A stretch of 64,000 bases of DNA from Pseudolactococcus laudensis (GCF_013449735.1 NZ_JACBNY010000009.1:17848-81847), one strand, 5' to 3'; counted from the stretch's first letter, positions 49,125-58,010 are shown. Notes: generated from the letters alone by a model not told the origin. Numbers and translations are program-made.

Positions 49125-49220
49125 ATCTTATTTCCTCCGTAGCCCTTGGTCATGGGCTCATAAATAGTAGTGTTGTGGCACTAGATAGTAGTATGTGATA
49201 GGTAAAATGAATTAGCAGTT

Positions 49221-50027
49221 TTAAAGCACCCACTCGTTAATAGCGTGAGCCACACCAGATTCTTCATTAGATTTGGTGATGTATTTCGCTATTTTCTTGA
49301 GTTCTGGGTTACCATTTGCCATGACAACTGGGTTGCCAACAGCCTCTAACATTGAGCGGTCATTCTCTTCATCGCCAATGGCCATGGTCTCTTCATGAGA
49401 GATACCTAGCTTTTCAGCCAAGTGCTGGACGGCTAGCCCCTTACTAGCGTTTTTGTTAAGGATTTCAAGATAGAATGGTGTTGATTTAACGATTGTATAA
49501 CGCTCTCTGAAACGTTGTGGCAGTTTTGCAATCGTCGCATCCAATTTTTCAGGCTCATCGATATACATCATCTTGATGATTTCGTGTTTGCTCATTTCTT
49601 CAGCAGTCCGATACTTCAATGGCAAGCCTGTAATATAAGCCTCATTGATCGAATACTTACTGATATTGCGGTTATGCGTATAAATAGTAGACATGGTAAT
49701 CGAGTGGAGTGGCGTATCAAGTCTGCGGCTCTCCATTTCGATATCCAAATAATCATCATAAGTTAAAGGTTCGTCGATGAAAGCCTCACCGGTTGCAGTA
49801 GCCTGAACTAATGCACCATTGTATGTGATAACATAGTCACCAGTATCTAGTAGATTTAAAGATTCAAGAATATTTTTAACCCCTAAAAGTGGACGTCCAG
49901 TCGCAATGACGATTTTTACGCCAGCTGCTTTGGTTTTTTGAATGGCCTCAAAAATTTCAGGTGTGATTTCTCGATTATTATTGACAAGCGTACCGTCGAT
50001 GTCGATAGCAACAAGTTTAATTGACAT
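49221..50027 (-). CDS. Cof-type HAD-IIB family phosphatase
   Basis: The 268-residue protein has the HAD motifs: I VAIDIDGTLVNNNREI (nucleophile aspartate), II VIATGRP, III a conserved lysine near KGLAVQHLAEKLGI, and IV MAIGDEENDRSMLEAV. The cap is the IIB type. Such enzymes hydrolyse sugar phosphates or flavin nucleotides; the substrate is not predictable. Upstream on the minus strand lies a copy of the hairpin repeat family, about 85 nt before the ATG. Confidence 0.9.
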   Translation of the reverse strand: MSIKLVAIDIDGTLVNNNREITPEIFEAIQKTKAAGVKIVIATGRPLLGVKNILESLNLLDTGDYVITYNGALVQATATGEAFIDEPLTYDDYLDIEMESRRLDTPLHSITMSTIYTHNRNISKYSINEAYITGLPLKYRTAEEMSKHEIIKMMYIDEPEKLDATIAKLPQRFRERYTIVKSTPFYLEILNKNASKGLAVQHLAEKLGISHEETMAIGDEENDRSMLEAVGNPVVMANGNPELKKIAKYITKSNEESGVAHAINEWVL

Positions 50028-50040
50028 GATTATATGATAT

Positions 50041-50200
50041 GAGTTAGGTGCCTGAAGGCCCTTCTGACGAAATATCAGAAGTCGTACCAGTCAAGTCCTT
50101 AACTCAGTTCCTTTCTACTAATTCACTTCGTAATTATTGAAACTTGACCTCTGCTCATACCTCCCTCTAAGCGAGGCGCGAGGCCATTTGCAAACATAGA
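50041..50200 (-). repeat. Intergenic hairpin repeat region, copy E (between HD-domain and HAD genes)
   Basis: On the minus strand the core at 50149-50111 reads GGTCAAGTTTCAA, a hairpin with arms TAATT / AATTA, then GTAGAAAGG, matching the 3' module of copies A-C with changed but pairing arms. A second hairpin, CTTCTGA/TCAGAAG, follows towards the HAD gene (50069-50089). Unlike the other copies, its AGAAAGG is not next to a start codon. Confidence 0.55.
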
Positions 50201-50205
50201 TTTGC

Positions 50206-51525
50206 TTAAGGTCTTTTTTTTCCTAAAAAATGGTCGTTTTTAATATAGCTAACAAAATCTTCTTGTTCAGCTTTAAACAGCGTCTCTGGACTGAGTATAT
50301 CCCTTGGAAAGTAGAAGCGATTATCGCCATGTGTTGTGCCAGTCAATGATTTGACAAGGCTTGATAATTCTGATAATTCAGTCAGCGTGCCATCTTTTTG
50401 CATGATTTCGATTTGCGTCCGAGGATTTTGTAGTTCAGGACGATACAAATCATAAGGTAAATCAAAGTTGGAGTGGACGGCTGTATAGTAATCTGTATCA
50501 AATCCGATTTTTTCAATGATTTGACGCAGAACTTCTAAATCTTTTTCATCAGCACTATCATATTTGATAGATTTAGCTAATTTGCGATTGATGAAAGCAT
50601 TGCTTAAATCTGATAAGATTTCATCTGGATGTGTCTGCCAGTTTTGGAAATAAGTGGTCATGACACCATCGTCAAGATGCAGATAGTCTGAAAGTGTGAA
50701 ATTATGCTCGAAGAAAGGCACCAGACGCGGACTTGTCAGTTTGAAATAGTCCTTTTGCGTCGGGTAGAGCACTTTGGCACGTTTCAAAAGCTGATGCAAT
50801 AAAACCTCCATGGCACGACTTGCTGGGTGGAAATAAACCTGCATATACATTTGATAGCGACTGACGATGTAATCTTCGACAGCATGCATCCCTTGGATTT
50901 TAAAAGCAATACCGTTGTCAACAGGTGTAATCACACGCATAATTCGTGTTAAATCAAATTCACCATAAGTCGCACCGGTATAATAAGAATCTCTTAAGAG
51001 ATAATCCATACGATCTGCATCAATTTGACTCGAAATGAGCTGAACAACCTGCTGATTCTCATAATCGTGGGTAATGACGCTTGCAATTTTGTCAGGGAAG
51101 TCAGGTGCTACTTTTCTCAAGACAGCATTGACCTCAGTAGAAGGATCAGTGATAATATTGACCGTAATCGCCTCATGGTCAGTATCGAAAACACCTTCAA
51201 AAGTATGAGAGAATGCACCATGTCCGACATCATGAAGTAGAGCAGCACATTGTGTAACAAGATTCTCTTCTGGGTTCCAAGTTTCAGGATAGTTTTTGGT
51301 AAACATTTCCGTGATTTGCTTGGCAATATTGTAAACACCTAAACAGTGCGTAAAACGGCTATGTTCCGCACCATGGAAGGTATAGCTGGAAGTGCCGAGT
51401 TGCTTAATGCGGCGCAATCTCTGAAATTCTGTCGTACCAATCAGGTCATAAATAATTTGGTTGCTGACAGGGATATAATTGTGAACAGGATCGCGAAAAA
51501 CTTTCTCTAATTTTGTATTTGGCAT
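50206..51525 (-). CDS. HD-domain phosphohydrolase (YwfO/dNTPase-like)
   Basis: The 439-residue protein begins VFRDPVHNYIPVSNQIIYDLI and has the HD motif histidines in GAEHSRFTHCLGVYNIA and ALLHDVGHGAFSHTFEG, with a later aspartate in SQIDADRMDYLLRDSYYTG. It resembles Enterococcus EF1143 and B. subtilis YwfO, which are related to dGTP triphosphohydrolases. It is transcribed divergently from the E1 alpha gene. No other nucleotide gene is adjacent. Confidence 0.9.
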   Translation of the reverse strand: MPNTKLEKVFRDPVHNYIPVSNQIIYDLIGTTEFQRLRRIKQLGTSSYTFHGAEHSRFTHCLGVYNIAKQITEMFTKNYPETWNPEENLVTQCAALLHDVGHGAFSHTFEGVFDTDHEAITVNIITDPSTEVNAVLRKVAPDFPDKIASVITHDYENQQVVQLISSQIDADRMDYLLRDSYYTGATYGEFDLTRIMRVITPVDNGIAFKIQGMHAVEDYIVSRYQMYMQVYFHPASRAMEVLLHQLLKRAKVLYPTQKDYFKLTSPRLVPFFEHNFTLSDYLHLDDGVMTTYFQNWQTHPDEILSDLSNAFINRKLAKSIKYDSADEKDLEVLRQIIEKIGFDTDYYTAVHSNFDLPYDLYRPELQNPRTQIEIMQKDGTLTELSELSSLVKSLTGTTHGDNRFYFPRDILSPETLFKAEQEDFVSYIKNDHFLGKKRP

Positions 51526-51837
51526 ACTAAGCTTTCTATACTATTATAAGTAGTTATATTATAACTTAAATTACTGAAAAATGCACGTTTTTTGATTAAA
51601 AAATGTCTTAATAATTTCTTACAAATAGGAATAAAATGACCTTGACTTATTGGGATATAAATTTCATGAAACTGAAATACTTAATTTCTGGAAAATTATC
51701 GTATAATAGACTTACATGTGCTTTTTAGATGATTTCAAAATCAAGTTATGCTTGAAACAGAAATATCTGGCGAAAAATTAAAAATAAAGACTTTCAGCGA
51801 ACACGAATTCGTGAAGTCGGAAGAAAGGAAAGGTATA
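51526..51837. promoter_or_regulatory. Divergent intergenic region with a repeat-like leader before the E1 alpha gene
   Basis: A plus-strand TATAAT is at about 51703-51708. Near the gene, 51788-51832 reads GACTTTCAGCGAA, the palindrome CACGAATTCGTG, AAGTC, then GGAAGAAAGGAAAGG just before ATG 51838. The GACTT/AAGTC and CACG/CGTG pairs form a hairpin. It resembles the Shine-Dalgarno-ending repeat family (copy F, weak). The rest of the region is AT-rich, with TATAAT-like words on the minus strand for the HD gene. Confidence 0.45.
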
Positions 51838-52791
51838 ATGCAAAATATTGAAAAAAAACGGGCATTGACTTGGTACCAAACGATGGTAACCATCCGAGAT
51901 TTTGAAAATATCATCGATGATAAAAATCGTGCAGGTTTTTTGTATGGCACGACCCATCTTTACAATGGTCAAGAAGCCATCGCTACTGCCATTTGTGATT
52001 TATTATCACCAGAAGATATGATACTTTCAACCCATCGAAATCACGGGCATGCCATTGCCAAAGGCACCAAAACTTACCCCATGTTTGCTGAGATTTTCGG
52101 CAAAAAAACAGGAACAAACGGTGGTCACGGGGGGTCTATGCACATTAGTGATACATCGGTCGGAAATTTCGGAGGAAATGGCATCGTTGGCGGGAATTAT
52201 CCAGTCGCCCTTGGCCTAGCACAAGCTCTGAAAATGGACGGCTCAGAGCGCATTGTCGTCTGTTTTTCTGGCGACGGCTCGACGAATGAAGGCACCTTCC
52301 ATGAGAGCCTCAATTTAGCCAGTATCTGGAAGTTACCGATTATTTTTGTGGTTGAAAACAACCAATATGCCATGTCAAGTGATGCATCTGTCATGATAGC
52401 AGGGAGCATCTCAGAGCGAGCAAAAAATTATGACATGAGCGCTTATAAGGTAGATGGACAAGATGTTTTTGCTGTCCATGATGTCTTTTCGCAGGCGCGT
52501 CAAGATGTTAAAAGTGGACCAGTCTTGATTGAAGCCGTGACTTATCGCTTTAAAGGTCACTCACGCTCGGATAGCGAGCAATATCGTACACCAGATGAGT
52601 TTTTTAACTGGGAAGACCCAATTAAAAAATTACGTGAGGCTTTGATTGCTGACTATGACGTTTCATCAGAAGAAATCGCCTTGATAGACGAAAAAATCTA
52701 TCGCCACCTCTCATCAGAGGCTGAGCAAGCCTTAACAGACGAGGACGCTAGCAGTCCAAGTGATATTTGGAAGGCGGTATATAGTGACTAA
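51838..52791 (+). CDS. Thiamine-diphosphate-dependent 2-oxo acid/acetoin dehydrogenase E1 alpha subunit
   Basis: The 317-residue protein has the E1 alpha pattern: GQEAIATAICDLL, HRNHGHAIAKG, GGHGGSMHI, and the ThDP-binding motif GDGSTNEGTFHESLNLA ending in VENNQYAMSS. RYKGHS-like YRFKGHSRSD carries the phosphorylation-loop region. I start at ATG 51838 (AGAAAGGAAAGG upstream); an in-frame ATG at 51748 would translate through the leader hairpin. The family covers pyruvate, branched-chain and acetoin dehydrogenases, and the sequence resembles AcoA/PdhA. No E2 or E3 gene follows E1 beta. Confidence 0.88.
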   Translation: MQNIEKKRALTWYQTMVTIRDFENIIDDKNRAGFLYGTTHLYNGQEAIATAICDLLSPEDMILSTHRNHGHAIAKGTKTYPMFAEIFGKKTGTNGGHGGSMHISDTSVGNFGGNGIVGGNYPVALGLAQALKMDGSERIVVCFSGDGSTNEGTFHESLNLASIWKLPIIFVVENNQYAMSSDASVMIAGSISERAKNYDMSAYKVDGQDVFAVHDVFSQARQDVKSGPVLIEAVTYRFKGHSRSDSEQYRTPDEFFNWEDPIKKLREALIADYDVSSEEIALIDEKIYRHLSSEAEQALTDEDASSPSDIWKAVYSD

Positions 52792-53740
52792 AACGTATTT
52801 ACAAGCAATCAATGAAGGCTTGCGCCAGATTTTAACAACCATACCAGAAAGTTATATTCTGGGTGAAGATGTTGGGACTTATGGTGGTGGATTTGGCGCG
52901 ACAAAAGGTTTAGTCGCTGATTTTCCAGACCGTGTTTTAGACACGCCGATTTCTGAGGCAGCCATTACGGGTGTTGCGACAGGATCAGCTTTACTCGGTA
53001 AACGCCCTATTCTTGAAATCCAATTTTCTGACTTTTTGACTGTCGCCATTGACCAACTTGTTAATGAGGCAGCAAAAATTCATTTTCTATCAATGGGGGA
53101 GCAATCTGTCCCTATGGTTATCCGTGCAGCAAGTGGTTCTGGTACTGGTGCCAGTTCGCAACATTCTCAGAGTTTCGAGAACTGGTTTGCGCATGTACCG
53201 GGCTTGATTGTCGTCATGCCGTCGAATGCTTATGATGCCAAAGGTATCTTGGTTGCTGCGGTTAAAAATAATAATCCTGTTTTAATTTTTGAGCCTAAAT
53301 CACTTTATAAAACAGCCATGCCAGTACCATCAGAACTTTATGAAGTGCCAATCGGTCAAGCTAAAGTTGTTCAATCTGGTAGTGATATAACGATTATTGC
53401 CCTTGGGCGAATGGTTGAGGTGGCTAAGACTGTTGCGAGTCAAACAGATATATCAATTGAAATTGTCGACCCAATTACGATTTCACCGCTTGATATTGAG
53501 ACACTCGCAGCATCTGCCAAAAAAACGGGCAAAGTCTTAATTTTAACTGAGGCTGTCAAACGCTCAGGCATTTCAGGTGAAATTTTAGCGCAGCTCGTCG
53601 AGGGTGGCTTTAGTGGTCAAATCAAACGATTGGGCGGATACTTCATGCCAATCTCAGCGGCTAAATCAGTTGAACTTGCGCAAGTACCAACCGTTGATGA
53701 AATTCTTACGACCATTGGCACGATGATGGAGGAGGTTTAA
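52784..53740 (+). CDS. Thiamine-diphosphate-dependent dehydrogenase E1 beta subunit
   Basis: The start is GTG 52784, overlapping the alpha gene by eight bases behind GGAAGGCGG; the product has 318 residues. It shows LGEDVGTYGGGFGATKGL, DTPISEAAITGVATGSAL, EIQFSDFL, and the transketolase C-terminal domain. With E1 alpha it would decarboxylate a 2-oxo acid or acetoin and pass the acyl group to a lipoyl E2, which is not encoded nearby. Confidence 0.88.
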   Translation: MTKTYLQAINEGLRQILTTIPESYILGEDVGTYGGGFGATKGLVADFPDRVLDTPISEAAITGVATGSALLGKRPILEIQFSDFLTVAIDQLVNEAAKIHFLSMGEQSVPMVIRAASGSGTGASSQHSQSFENWFAHVPGLIVVMPSNAYDAKGILVAAVKNNNPVLIFEPKSLYKTAMPVPSELYEVPIGQAKVVQSGSDITIIALGRMVEVAKTVASQTDISIEIVDPITISPLDIETLAASAKKTGKVLILTEAVKRSGISGEILAQLVEGGFSGQIKRLGGYFMPISAAKSVELAQVPTVDEILTTIGTMMEEV

Positions 53741-54121
53741 ATGGTTAAAATTACAATTGATAACTTGATTAATATTGACCATGAAACTGAAATCATTCAT
53801 GAGGAATATACGGGCGATTATCACGAGAAGAACGGGAGTCATTTTCTTGTTTATCAAAATGAGATTAGCGAAAAAGTCGTCATGAAGTATGACACTGAGA
53901 TGTTGACGATTACACGTTTTTCAAAGCCTAGCACGATTATGAAAATGCATCCAGAGGTGGTTACGAAAACTGCAATTCCTACACCTGTTGGCCCACAGCG
54001 TTTCGAGATTAAAACGCAACTTTATAAAAAGTCTGCGACTGGCTTTAAAGCGAGTTATCAATTCTGGCAAGGTGAGACAAAAATCGCTCAGTATGATTTA
54101 GAGGTACATTTTTCTTACTAG
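53741..54121 (+). CDS. DUF1934 family beta-barrel protein (YwiB-like)
   Basis: The 126-residue protein is predicted as a small beta-barrel (calycin-like) of the DUF1934 family: EEYTGDYHEKNGSHFLVYQN, EMLTITRFSKPSTIM, and the C-terminal KASYQFWQGETKIAQYDLEV. The function is unknown. It begins right after the E1 beta stop with GGAGGTTTAAATG serving as its ribosome site, so it is co-transcribed with the E1 genes. Confidence 0.8.
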   Translation: MVKITIDNLINIDHETEIIHEEYTGDYHEKNGSHFLVYQNEISEKVVMKYDTEMLTITRFSKPSTIMKMHPEVVTKTAIPTPVGPQRFEIKTQLYKKSATGFKASYQFWQGETKIAQYDLEVHFSY

Positions 54122-54138
54122 ACAAGATATTTTCTTTA

Positions 54139-54214
54139 AAAACCGAACATTATCGCTAAAAACTGTCTGAAATGGCAGTTTTTTTGCTGATTTCCGTAGA
54201 AATTAACCTATAAT
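54139..54214 (+). promoter_or_regulatory. PurBox-hairpin-promoter module of purM-purN
   Basis: The PurBox AAAACCGAACATT (54139-54151) is identical to the purC one. A hairpin AACTGTC/GGCAGTT with seven T residues follows (about 54160-54185), and then TATAAT at 54209-54214. The PurBox centre lies about 76 bp before the expected start site, the distance known for lactococcal PurR activation. The hairpin may also terminate the DUF1934 transcript. Confidence 0.82.
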
Positions 54215-54268
54215 GATAAAAAAGGCCGTATTTGAATTGGCTTAAACAAAAGAAAGTTGGAACCAAGA

Positions 54269-55291
54269 GTGTCTGAAAAAAATGCTTACGCGCAAGCTGG
54301 TGTCGATGTAGAGGCTGGATATGAAGTTGTTGAACGGATTAAAAAACACGTTAAACGCACAGAACGTTTAGGCGTCATGGGCGCGCTAGGCGGTTTTGGC
54401 GGTATGTTTGACCTAACAACGACAGGTGTCAAAGAACCCGTCCTCGTTTCTGGAACAGACGGCGTCGGCACCAAGTTGCTGCTCGCTATCGAGGCGGACA
54501 AGCATGACACGATTGGGATTGACTGTGTTGCCATGTGTGTCAACGACATTATCGCCGCAGGTGCAGAACCTCTTTATTTCCTAGATTATGTCGCAACAGG
54601 CAAAAACATTCCTGCCAAACTCGAACAAGTCGTAGCAGGTGTCGCAGAAGGCTGTGTCCAGTCTAATGCAGCCCTAGTAGGTGGCGAAACTGCCGAAATG
54701 CCTGGGATGTATGGTGAAGATGATTATGACCTCGCTGGATTTGCAGTAGGTGTGGCTGAGAAGTCTCAGATTATCACTGGGGAGAAGATTTCAAAGGGAG
54801 ATATATTGATTGGTTTAGCCTCTTCTGGTATCCATTCAAATGGTTTTTCACTTGTCCGCAAGGTTTTTGCTGGGACTGATTTAAATGCGCAAACGCTTGA
54901 GCTTGGTGGTCAAAAACTAATTGATAATTTGTTAACACCAACTAAAATTTATGTCAAAGATTTAATGCCTTTGGTTAAAGCAGGTGTTATTAATGGTATT
55001 TCACATATCACAGGCGGTGGATTTATCGAAAACATCCCACGTATGTTTGGCGATGACTTAGCAGCAGAAATCACAGAAGGCACTTGGGATATCTTACCGA
55101 TTTTTGATTTGTTAGAAAAAACAGGTAACCTCAAACACAGTGAAATGTTTGAAATCTTCAACATGGGCTTAGGCATGGTGCTTGCTATTTCACCAGAAAA
55201 CCTTGAACAAGCTAAAGCCTTGCTTAACGGCAACTGTTTTGAAATCGGTCAAATCGTTAAGCGCGAGACAGCAGCGGTTATCATCAAATGA
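54269..55291 (+). CDS. purM: Phosphoribosylformylglycinamidine cyclo-ligase
   Basis: PurM (AIR synthetase) closes the imidazole ring. The start GTG 54269 gives 340 residues beginning [17 protein letters not shown], the streptococcal family length; an in-frame TTG at 54257 is an alternative. Motifs are [44 protein letters not shown] and [13 protein letters not shown]. It is PurBox-controlled and overlaps purN by four bases. Confidence 0.96.
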   Translation: MSEKNAYAQAGVDVEAGYEVVERIKKHVKRTERLGVMGALGGFGGMFDLTTTGVKEPVLVSGTDGVGTKLLLAIEADKHDTIGIDCVAMCVNDIIAAGAEPLYFLDYVATGKNIPAKLEQVVAGVAEGCVQSNAALVGGETAEMPGMYGEDDYDLAGFAVGVAEKSQIITGEKISKGDILIGLASSGIHSNGFSLVRKVFAGTDLNAQTLELGGQKLIDNLLTPTKIYVKDLMPLVKAGVINGISHITGGGFIENIPRMFGDDLAAEITEGTWDILPIFDLLEKTGNLKHSEMFEIFNMGLGMVLAISPENLEQAKALLNGNCFEIGQIVKRETAAVIIK

Positions 55292-55833
55292 AATTAGCTG
55301 TTTTTGCCAGCGGTTCTGGTACGAATTTTGAAAATCTTGTCAAACAAGGAGTCCCTATCACTTTTCTATTCACAGATAAGCGTGATGCTAAAGCTTTAAA
55401 GCGAGCTGAAAAACTAGGGATTACAGCGCATACGTTTGAGTTAAAAGAGTTTGAAAATAAGGCTGCCTATGAGACGGAATTGTTAAAGCTCTTGGCGCAA
55501 TATGAGATTGACCTCATCGTTCTAGCTGGCTACATGAAAATCGTCAGTCCAACTTTGCTGCAAGCCTATGAAGGTAAAATCATCAACATCCACCCGGCTT
55601 ATCTCCCAGAATTTCCTGGGGCACATGGTATTGAAGATGCTTGGCGTGCAGGTGTGGCGGAGAGTGGTGTGACAATTCATTATGTTGACGCAGGCGTCGA
55701 TACAGGTCAGATTATCGCCCAACAACGCGTTCCGATTTTACAAAATGACACATTAGAAACATTTGAGGCACGAATTCATGAGATGGAGTATTTGCTTTAT
55801 CCAGAAGTCTTACGAGAGATTTTAGAGAAATGA
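55288..55833 (+). CDS. purN: Phosphoribosylglycinamide formyltransferase
   Basis: PurN transfers formyl from 10-formyl-tetrahydrofolate to GAR. The 181-residue protein begins [17 protein letters not shown] and has [25 protein letters not shown] with the catalytic histidine, and [16 protein letters not shown]. It overlaps purM (ATGA) and is followed by a strong terminator. No further pur gene is adjacent, so the pathway is scattered. Confidence 0.96.
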   Translation: MKLAVFASGSGTNFENLVKQGVPITFLFTDKRDAKALKRAEKLGITAHTFELKEFENKAAYETELLKLLAQYEIDLIVLAGYMKIVSPTLLQAYEGKIINIHPAYLPEFPGAHGIEDAWRAGVAESGVTIHYVDAGVDTGQIIAQQRVPILQNDTLETFEARIHEMEYLLYPEVLREILEK

Positions 55834-55859
55834 AAAAAAGAGCTTTCGGGCTCTTTTTT
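55834..55859 (+). terminator. Intrinsic terminator after purN
   Basis: AAAAGAGC and GCTCTTTT surround the loop TTTCGG, followed by T residues. Confidence 0.9.
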
Positions 55860-55895
55860 GATTGATAAATAATAGTTTATTATGTTAAATTAGTG

Positions 55896-55901
55896 TAAAA
55901 T
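55896..55901 (+). promoter_or_regulatory. -10 box of the small kinase gene, predicted leaderless
   Basis: TAAAAT (55896-55901) ends exactly 7 nt before ATG 55908, with no ribosome site between. Confidence 0.5.
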
Positions 55902-55907
55902 GAAGAT

Positions 55908-56429
55908 ATGGAGAAAATTATTATTATTGGCGTATCTGGTGCTGGTAAATCTGTTTTATCACGAGAAATTGCCAAAAAGTTGCAGCTGCCTGTTTATCCA
56001 TTGGATGCTTTTTATCATTTGCCTGGTGGTAAGACGTTAGACCGTGCGATTTTCATCACGAAACAAGAAGAAGTGATGGCGACTGATAGATGGCTTATTG
56101 ACGGAAATTACGCGGGTACCTTACCGATGCGGCTTGCACAAGCTGACACGGTCATCTGGCTTGACTTTCCCGCTAAACGAAACATCTTTCGCATCATCAA
56201 ACGTTCCATGCAATTTCGTCAGGATAAAAGCTCGCGCCCAGATATGCCAGACCATTTTCAAGAAAAAATGTTTGATAAAGATTATATGAAGTTCTTAAAG
56301 TTTGTTTGGACTTTTAATCAAAAAGTGCGACCGTATATCGTGACAGCACTTGAATCGCGTCCGAATACAGTCAAACTTATCACTTTAAAAAATCGCCGAC
56401 AAGTTCGTGACTTTTTAGAAAGTCTTTAG
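55908..56429 (+). CDS. Small P-loop kinase-like protein (FlaR/adenylate kinase-related)
   Basis: The 173-residue protein has Walker A GVSGAGKSVLS at the N-terminus, PVYPLDAFYHLPG, a switch WLIDGNYAGTL, and DTVIWLDFP as a Walker B-like strand. It is annotated in related genomes as a DNA topology modulation protein (FlaR) or AAA family ATPase; the substrate is unknown. The start codon lies where transcription should begin, so the mRNA is predicted leaderless. Confidence 0.8.
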   Translation: MEKIIIIGVSGAGKSVLSREIAKKLQLPVYPLDAFYHLPGGKTLDRAIFITKQEEVMATDRWLIDGNYAGTLPMRLAQADTVIWLDFPAKRNIFRIIKRSMQFRQDKSSRPDMPDHFQEKMFDKDYMKFLKFVWTFNQKVRPYIVTALESRPNTVKLITLKNRRQVRDFLESL

Positions 56430-56451
56430 GTATTAAGAAAAGAGACCTCAC

Positions 56452-56958
56452 ATGACATTTAAATCCGTTCGCATTAACACGCTCAATATGAATCCTTTTA
56501 CTAAAATTGGTAAAGAATGGTTGTTGATTACGGCTGGTACAGCTGATAACTGCAATACCATGACAGCCAGTTGGGGAGGCTTTGGTTTTCTCTGGAACCG
56601 CAATGTCGCGACAATCTATATTCGCCCACAACGCTATACGAAAACATTTGTGGATACTGCCGATACGTTTACACTCAGCTTTTTTGGTCGAGATTTCCGT
56701 AAAGAATTGACCTATCTTGGTCATACAAGTGGGCGCGACGAAAATAAAATCGCAAATACTGGCCTCACACCTTATCAGTTAGAAAATACCGTAGGATTTG
56801 AAGAGGCAGAGATGATTTTCGTCATGAAAAAACTCTATCAAGCGAGTATTGACCCTGAAAAATTCCTTGACCCTACGATTTCCGAGCATTACCCTGAAAA
56901 AGACTATCATGATATGTACATTGCCGAAATCGTTAAAGTTTATGTGAAGGAACAATAA
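56452..56958 (+). CDS. Flavin reductase-like FMN-binding protein
   Basis: The 168-residue protein has the split-barrel flavin reductase pattern: LITAGTADNCNTMTASWGGFG and IYIRPQRYTKTFVDTADTFTLSFF, then DENKIANTGLTP. It probably binds FMN and reduces flavin or a related substrate with NAD(P)H. It lies 22 bp after the kinase gene and ends at a bidirectional terminator. Confidence 0.85.
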   Translation: MTFKSVRINTLNMNPFTKIGKEWLLITAGTADNCNTMTASWGGFGFLWNRNVATIYIRPQRYTKTFVDTADTFTLSFFGRDFRKELTYLGHTSGRDENKIANTGLTPYQLENTVGFEEAEMIFVMKKLYQASIDPEKFLDPTISEHYPEKDYHDMYIAEIVKVYVKEQ

Positions 56959-56979
56959 AAAGCCGATCGAGGCTTTTTT
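56957..56979. terminator. Terminator between flavin reductase and the adenylyltransferase-like gene
   Basis: AAAAAGCC (56957-56964) and GGCTTTTTT (56971-56979) pair and can serve both converging genes. Confidence 0.8.
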
Positions 56980-57778
56980 ATAATTTTTGCAAAATGTAGT
57001 CAGTTGCTCGATCAACGGTTGCTACGTCATAAGTCAGTTGTAAATCATGACTCAGACTTGGTAGAAGTTCAGTCGCCATATGAAGAGCAGTAGATAAAGC
57101 TAGCCCAGTCCGAGTCAAATCTGACAAATCATATAAGCATTCAAGACCGTCAAAATAATCAGGAAGTCGCTTGTGTGCCTTACCAACTGATAGCGAAAAG
57201 TCTGTGTCCTTTCCGACCCGCCAACTAAGCAGACGGTAAAGCTCTTCACGAACGATTGTCCCAAAGAAGTAGTTGGCATAGAGTAGCTCACCTCGCAAGA
57301 TGCCTTTAAGCACATAGGTGCTGACCCAGAAAAATTCTGTGACGCAAGCATCGAATTCGCGTTGGGTTGGATGTTGTATCCAGTGGGTTCGGTCGGTTGT
57401 TGCGGGGAGGTTGGTGCAAACGCCTGTTTTGTCAAGGAGGATTGTGTTGAGGGTATCTTCAGCCAAGTAAGCTGGAACTGAGGAGACTGGCTGGATTTTC
57501 AAGTCGAGGCGGTTACCGTCCATGAATTGCATGAGCCAGCACCATTGATTTTTCTCGGGTAAAATTTGCTGAATCATGAGTTCGCCAAAGTGGTTGCGAT
57601 CAAACTGCTCAAAAGTTGGGAAGTCAGCATCTGAAACAAAGTAGGTGATGTCGTAATCTTGATACTGGTCTTGCTTGACAGTTGGGTCATTTCGCGAGCC
57701 TTCGCTACCAATCATGAGAATGGCTGGATTTTTCTGTCCTGTTGTCATGATAAGGTTAAAAAGTGTTTCTGATGTCAT
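56978..57778 (-). CDS. Aminoglycoside 6-adenylyltransferase-like protein (ANT(6)/AadK family)
   Basis: From ATG 57778, preceded by AAGGAG, it has 266 residues. The nucleotidyltransferase motif is ILMIGSEGSRNDP with QDYDITYFV supplying the metal-binding aspartates, and DGNRLDLKI a third. This family adenylylates streptomycin; chromosomal AadK-type members give weak intrinsic resistance. Longer in-frame starts up to 57901 run through the promoter and add a cysteine/tyrosine-rich, unlikely extension. No mobile element is attached, so it looks native. Actual resistance is not established. Confidence 0.85.
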   Translation of the reverse strand: MTSETLFNLIMTTGQKNPAILMIGSEGSRNDPTVKQDQYQDYDITYFVSDADFPTFEQFDRNHFGELMIQQILPEKNQWCWLMQFMDGNRLDLKIQPVSSVPAYLAEDTLNTILLDKTGVCTNLPATTDRTHWIQHPTQREFDACVTEFFWVSTYVLKGILRGELLYANYFFGTIVREELYRLLSWRVGKDTDFSLSVGKAHKRLPDYFDGLECLYDLSDLTRTGLALSTALHMATELLPSLSHDLQLTYDVATVDRATDYILQKL

Positions 57779-57875
57779 GATTTTCTCCTTATCTTTTAGT
57801 ATAACATATGATTTATCATAAAAAGCAGTATTTTCACAAAAAAATGTTATTTTTAGATGAAAATTAAGATAAATA

Positions 57876-57884
57876 TGATATAAT
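57876..57884 (+). promoter_or_regulatory. Extended -10 promoter of the thiamine operon
   Basis: TGATATAAT (TGn plus TATAAT at 57879-57884) lies 32 bp upstream of the TPP riboswitch. Confidence 0.6.
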
Positions 57885-57915
57885 GACCGTAGGTAACACA
57901 TTTAATTAAATAACT

Positions 57916-58010
57916 CATCACAAGGGGAGCCGTTTTTGGCTGAGATTGAGCGCTTGCTCTGGACTCTTTGAACCTGAACTCGTTAGGACGAGCGGAGGGA
58001 TGTGATTGAT
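57916..58010 (+). promoter_or_regulatory. TPP riboswitch (THI box)
   Basis: The conserved segments are present in order: CAAGGGGAGCC, GGCTGAGATTGAGC, GCTCTGGACTCTTTGAACCTG (split by my line only), GTTAGGACGAGCGGAGGGATGTG. It precedes a terminator and thiD, so high thiamine diphosphate should stop transcription of the salvage operon. Confidence 0.95.

Noticed and set aside
51748..51837. N-terminal extension of the E1 alpha gene from ATG 51748
   Set aside because: It would translate through a hairpin leader, adds 30 non-family residues, and ATG 51838 has a strong ribosome site.
56978..57778. Acquired aminoglycoside-resistance gene on a mobile element
   Set aside because: No IS, integron or base-composition change surrounds it, and chromosomal AadK-like genes are common in Firmicutes.
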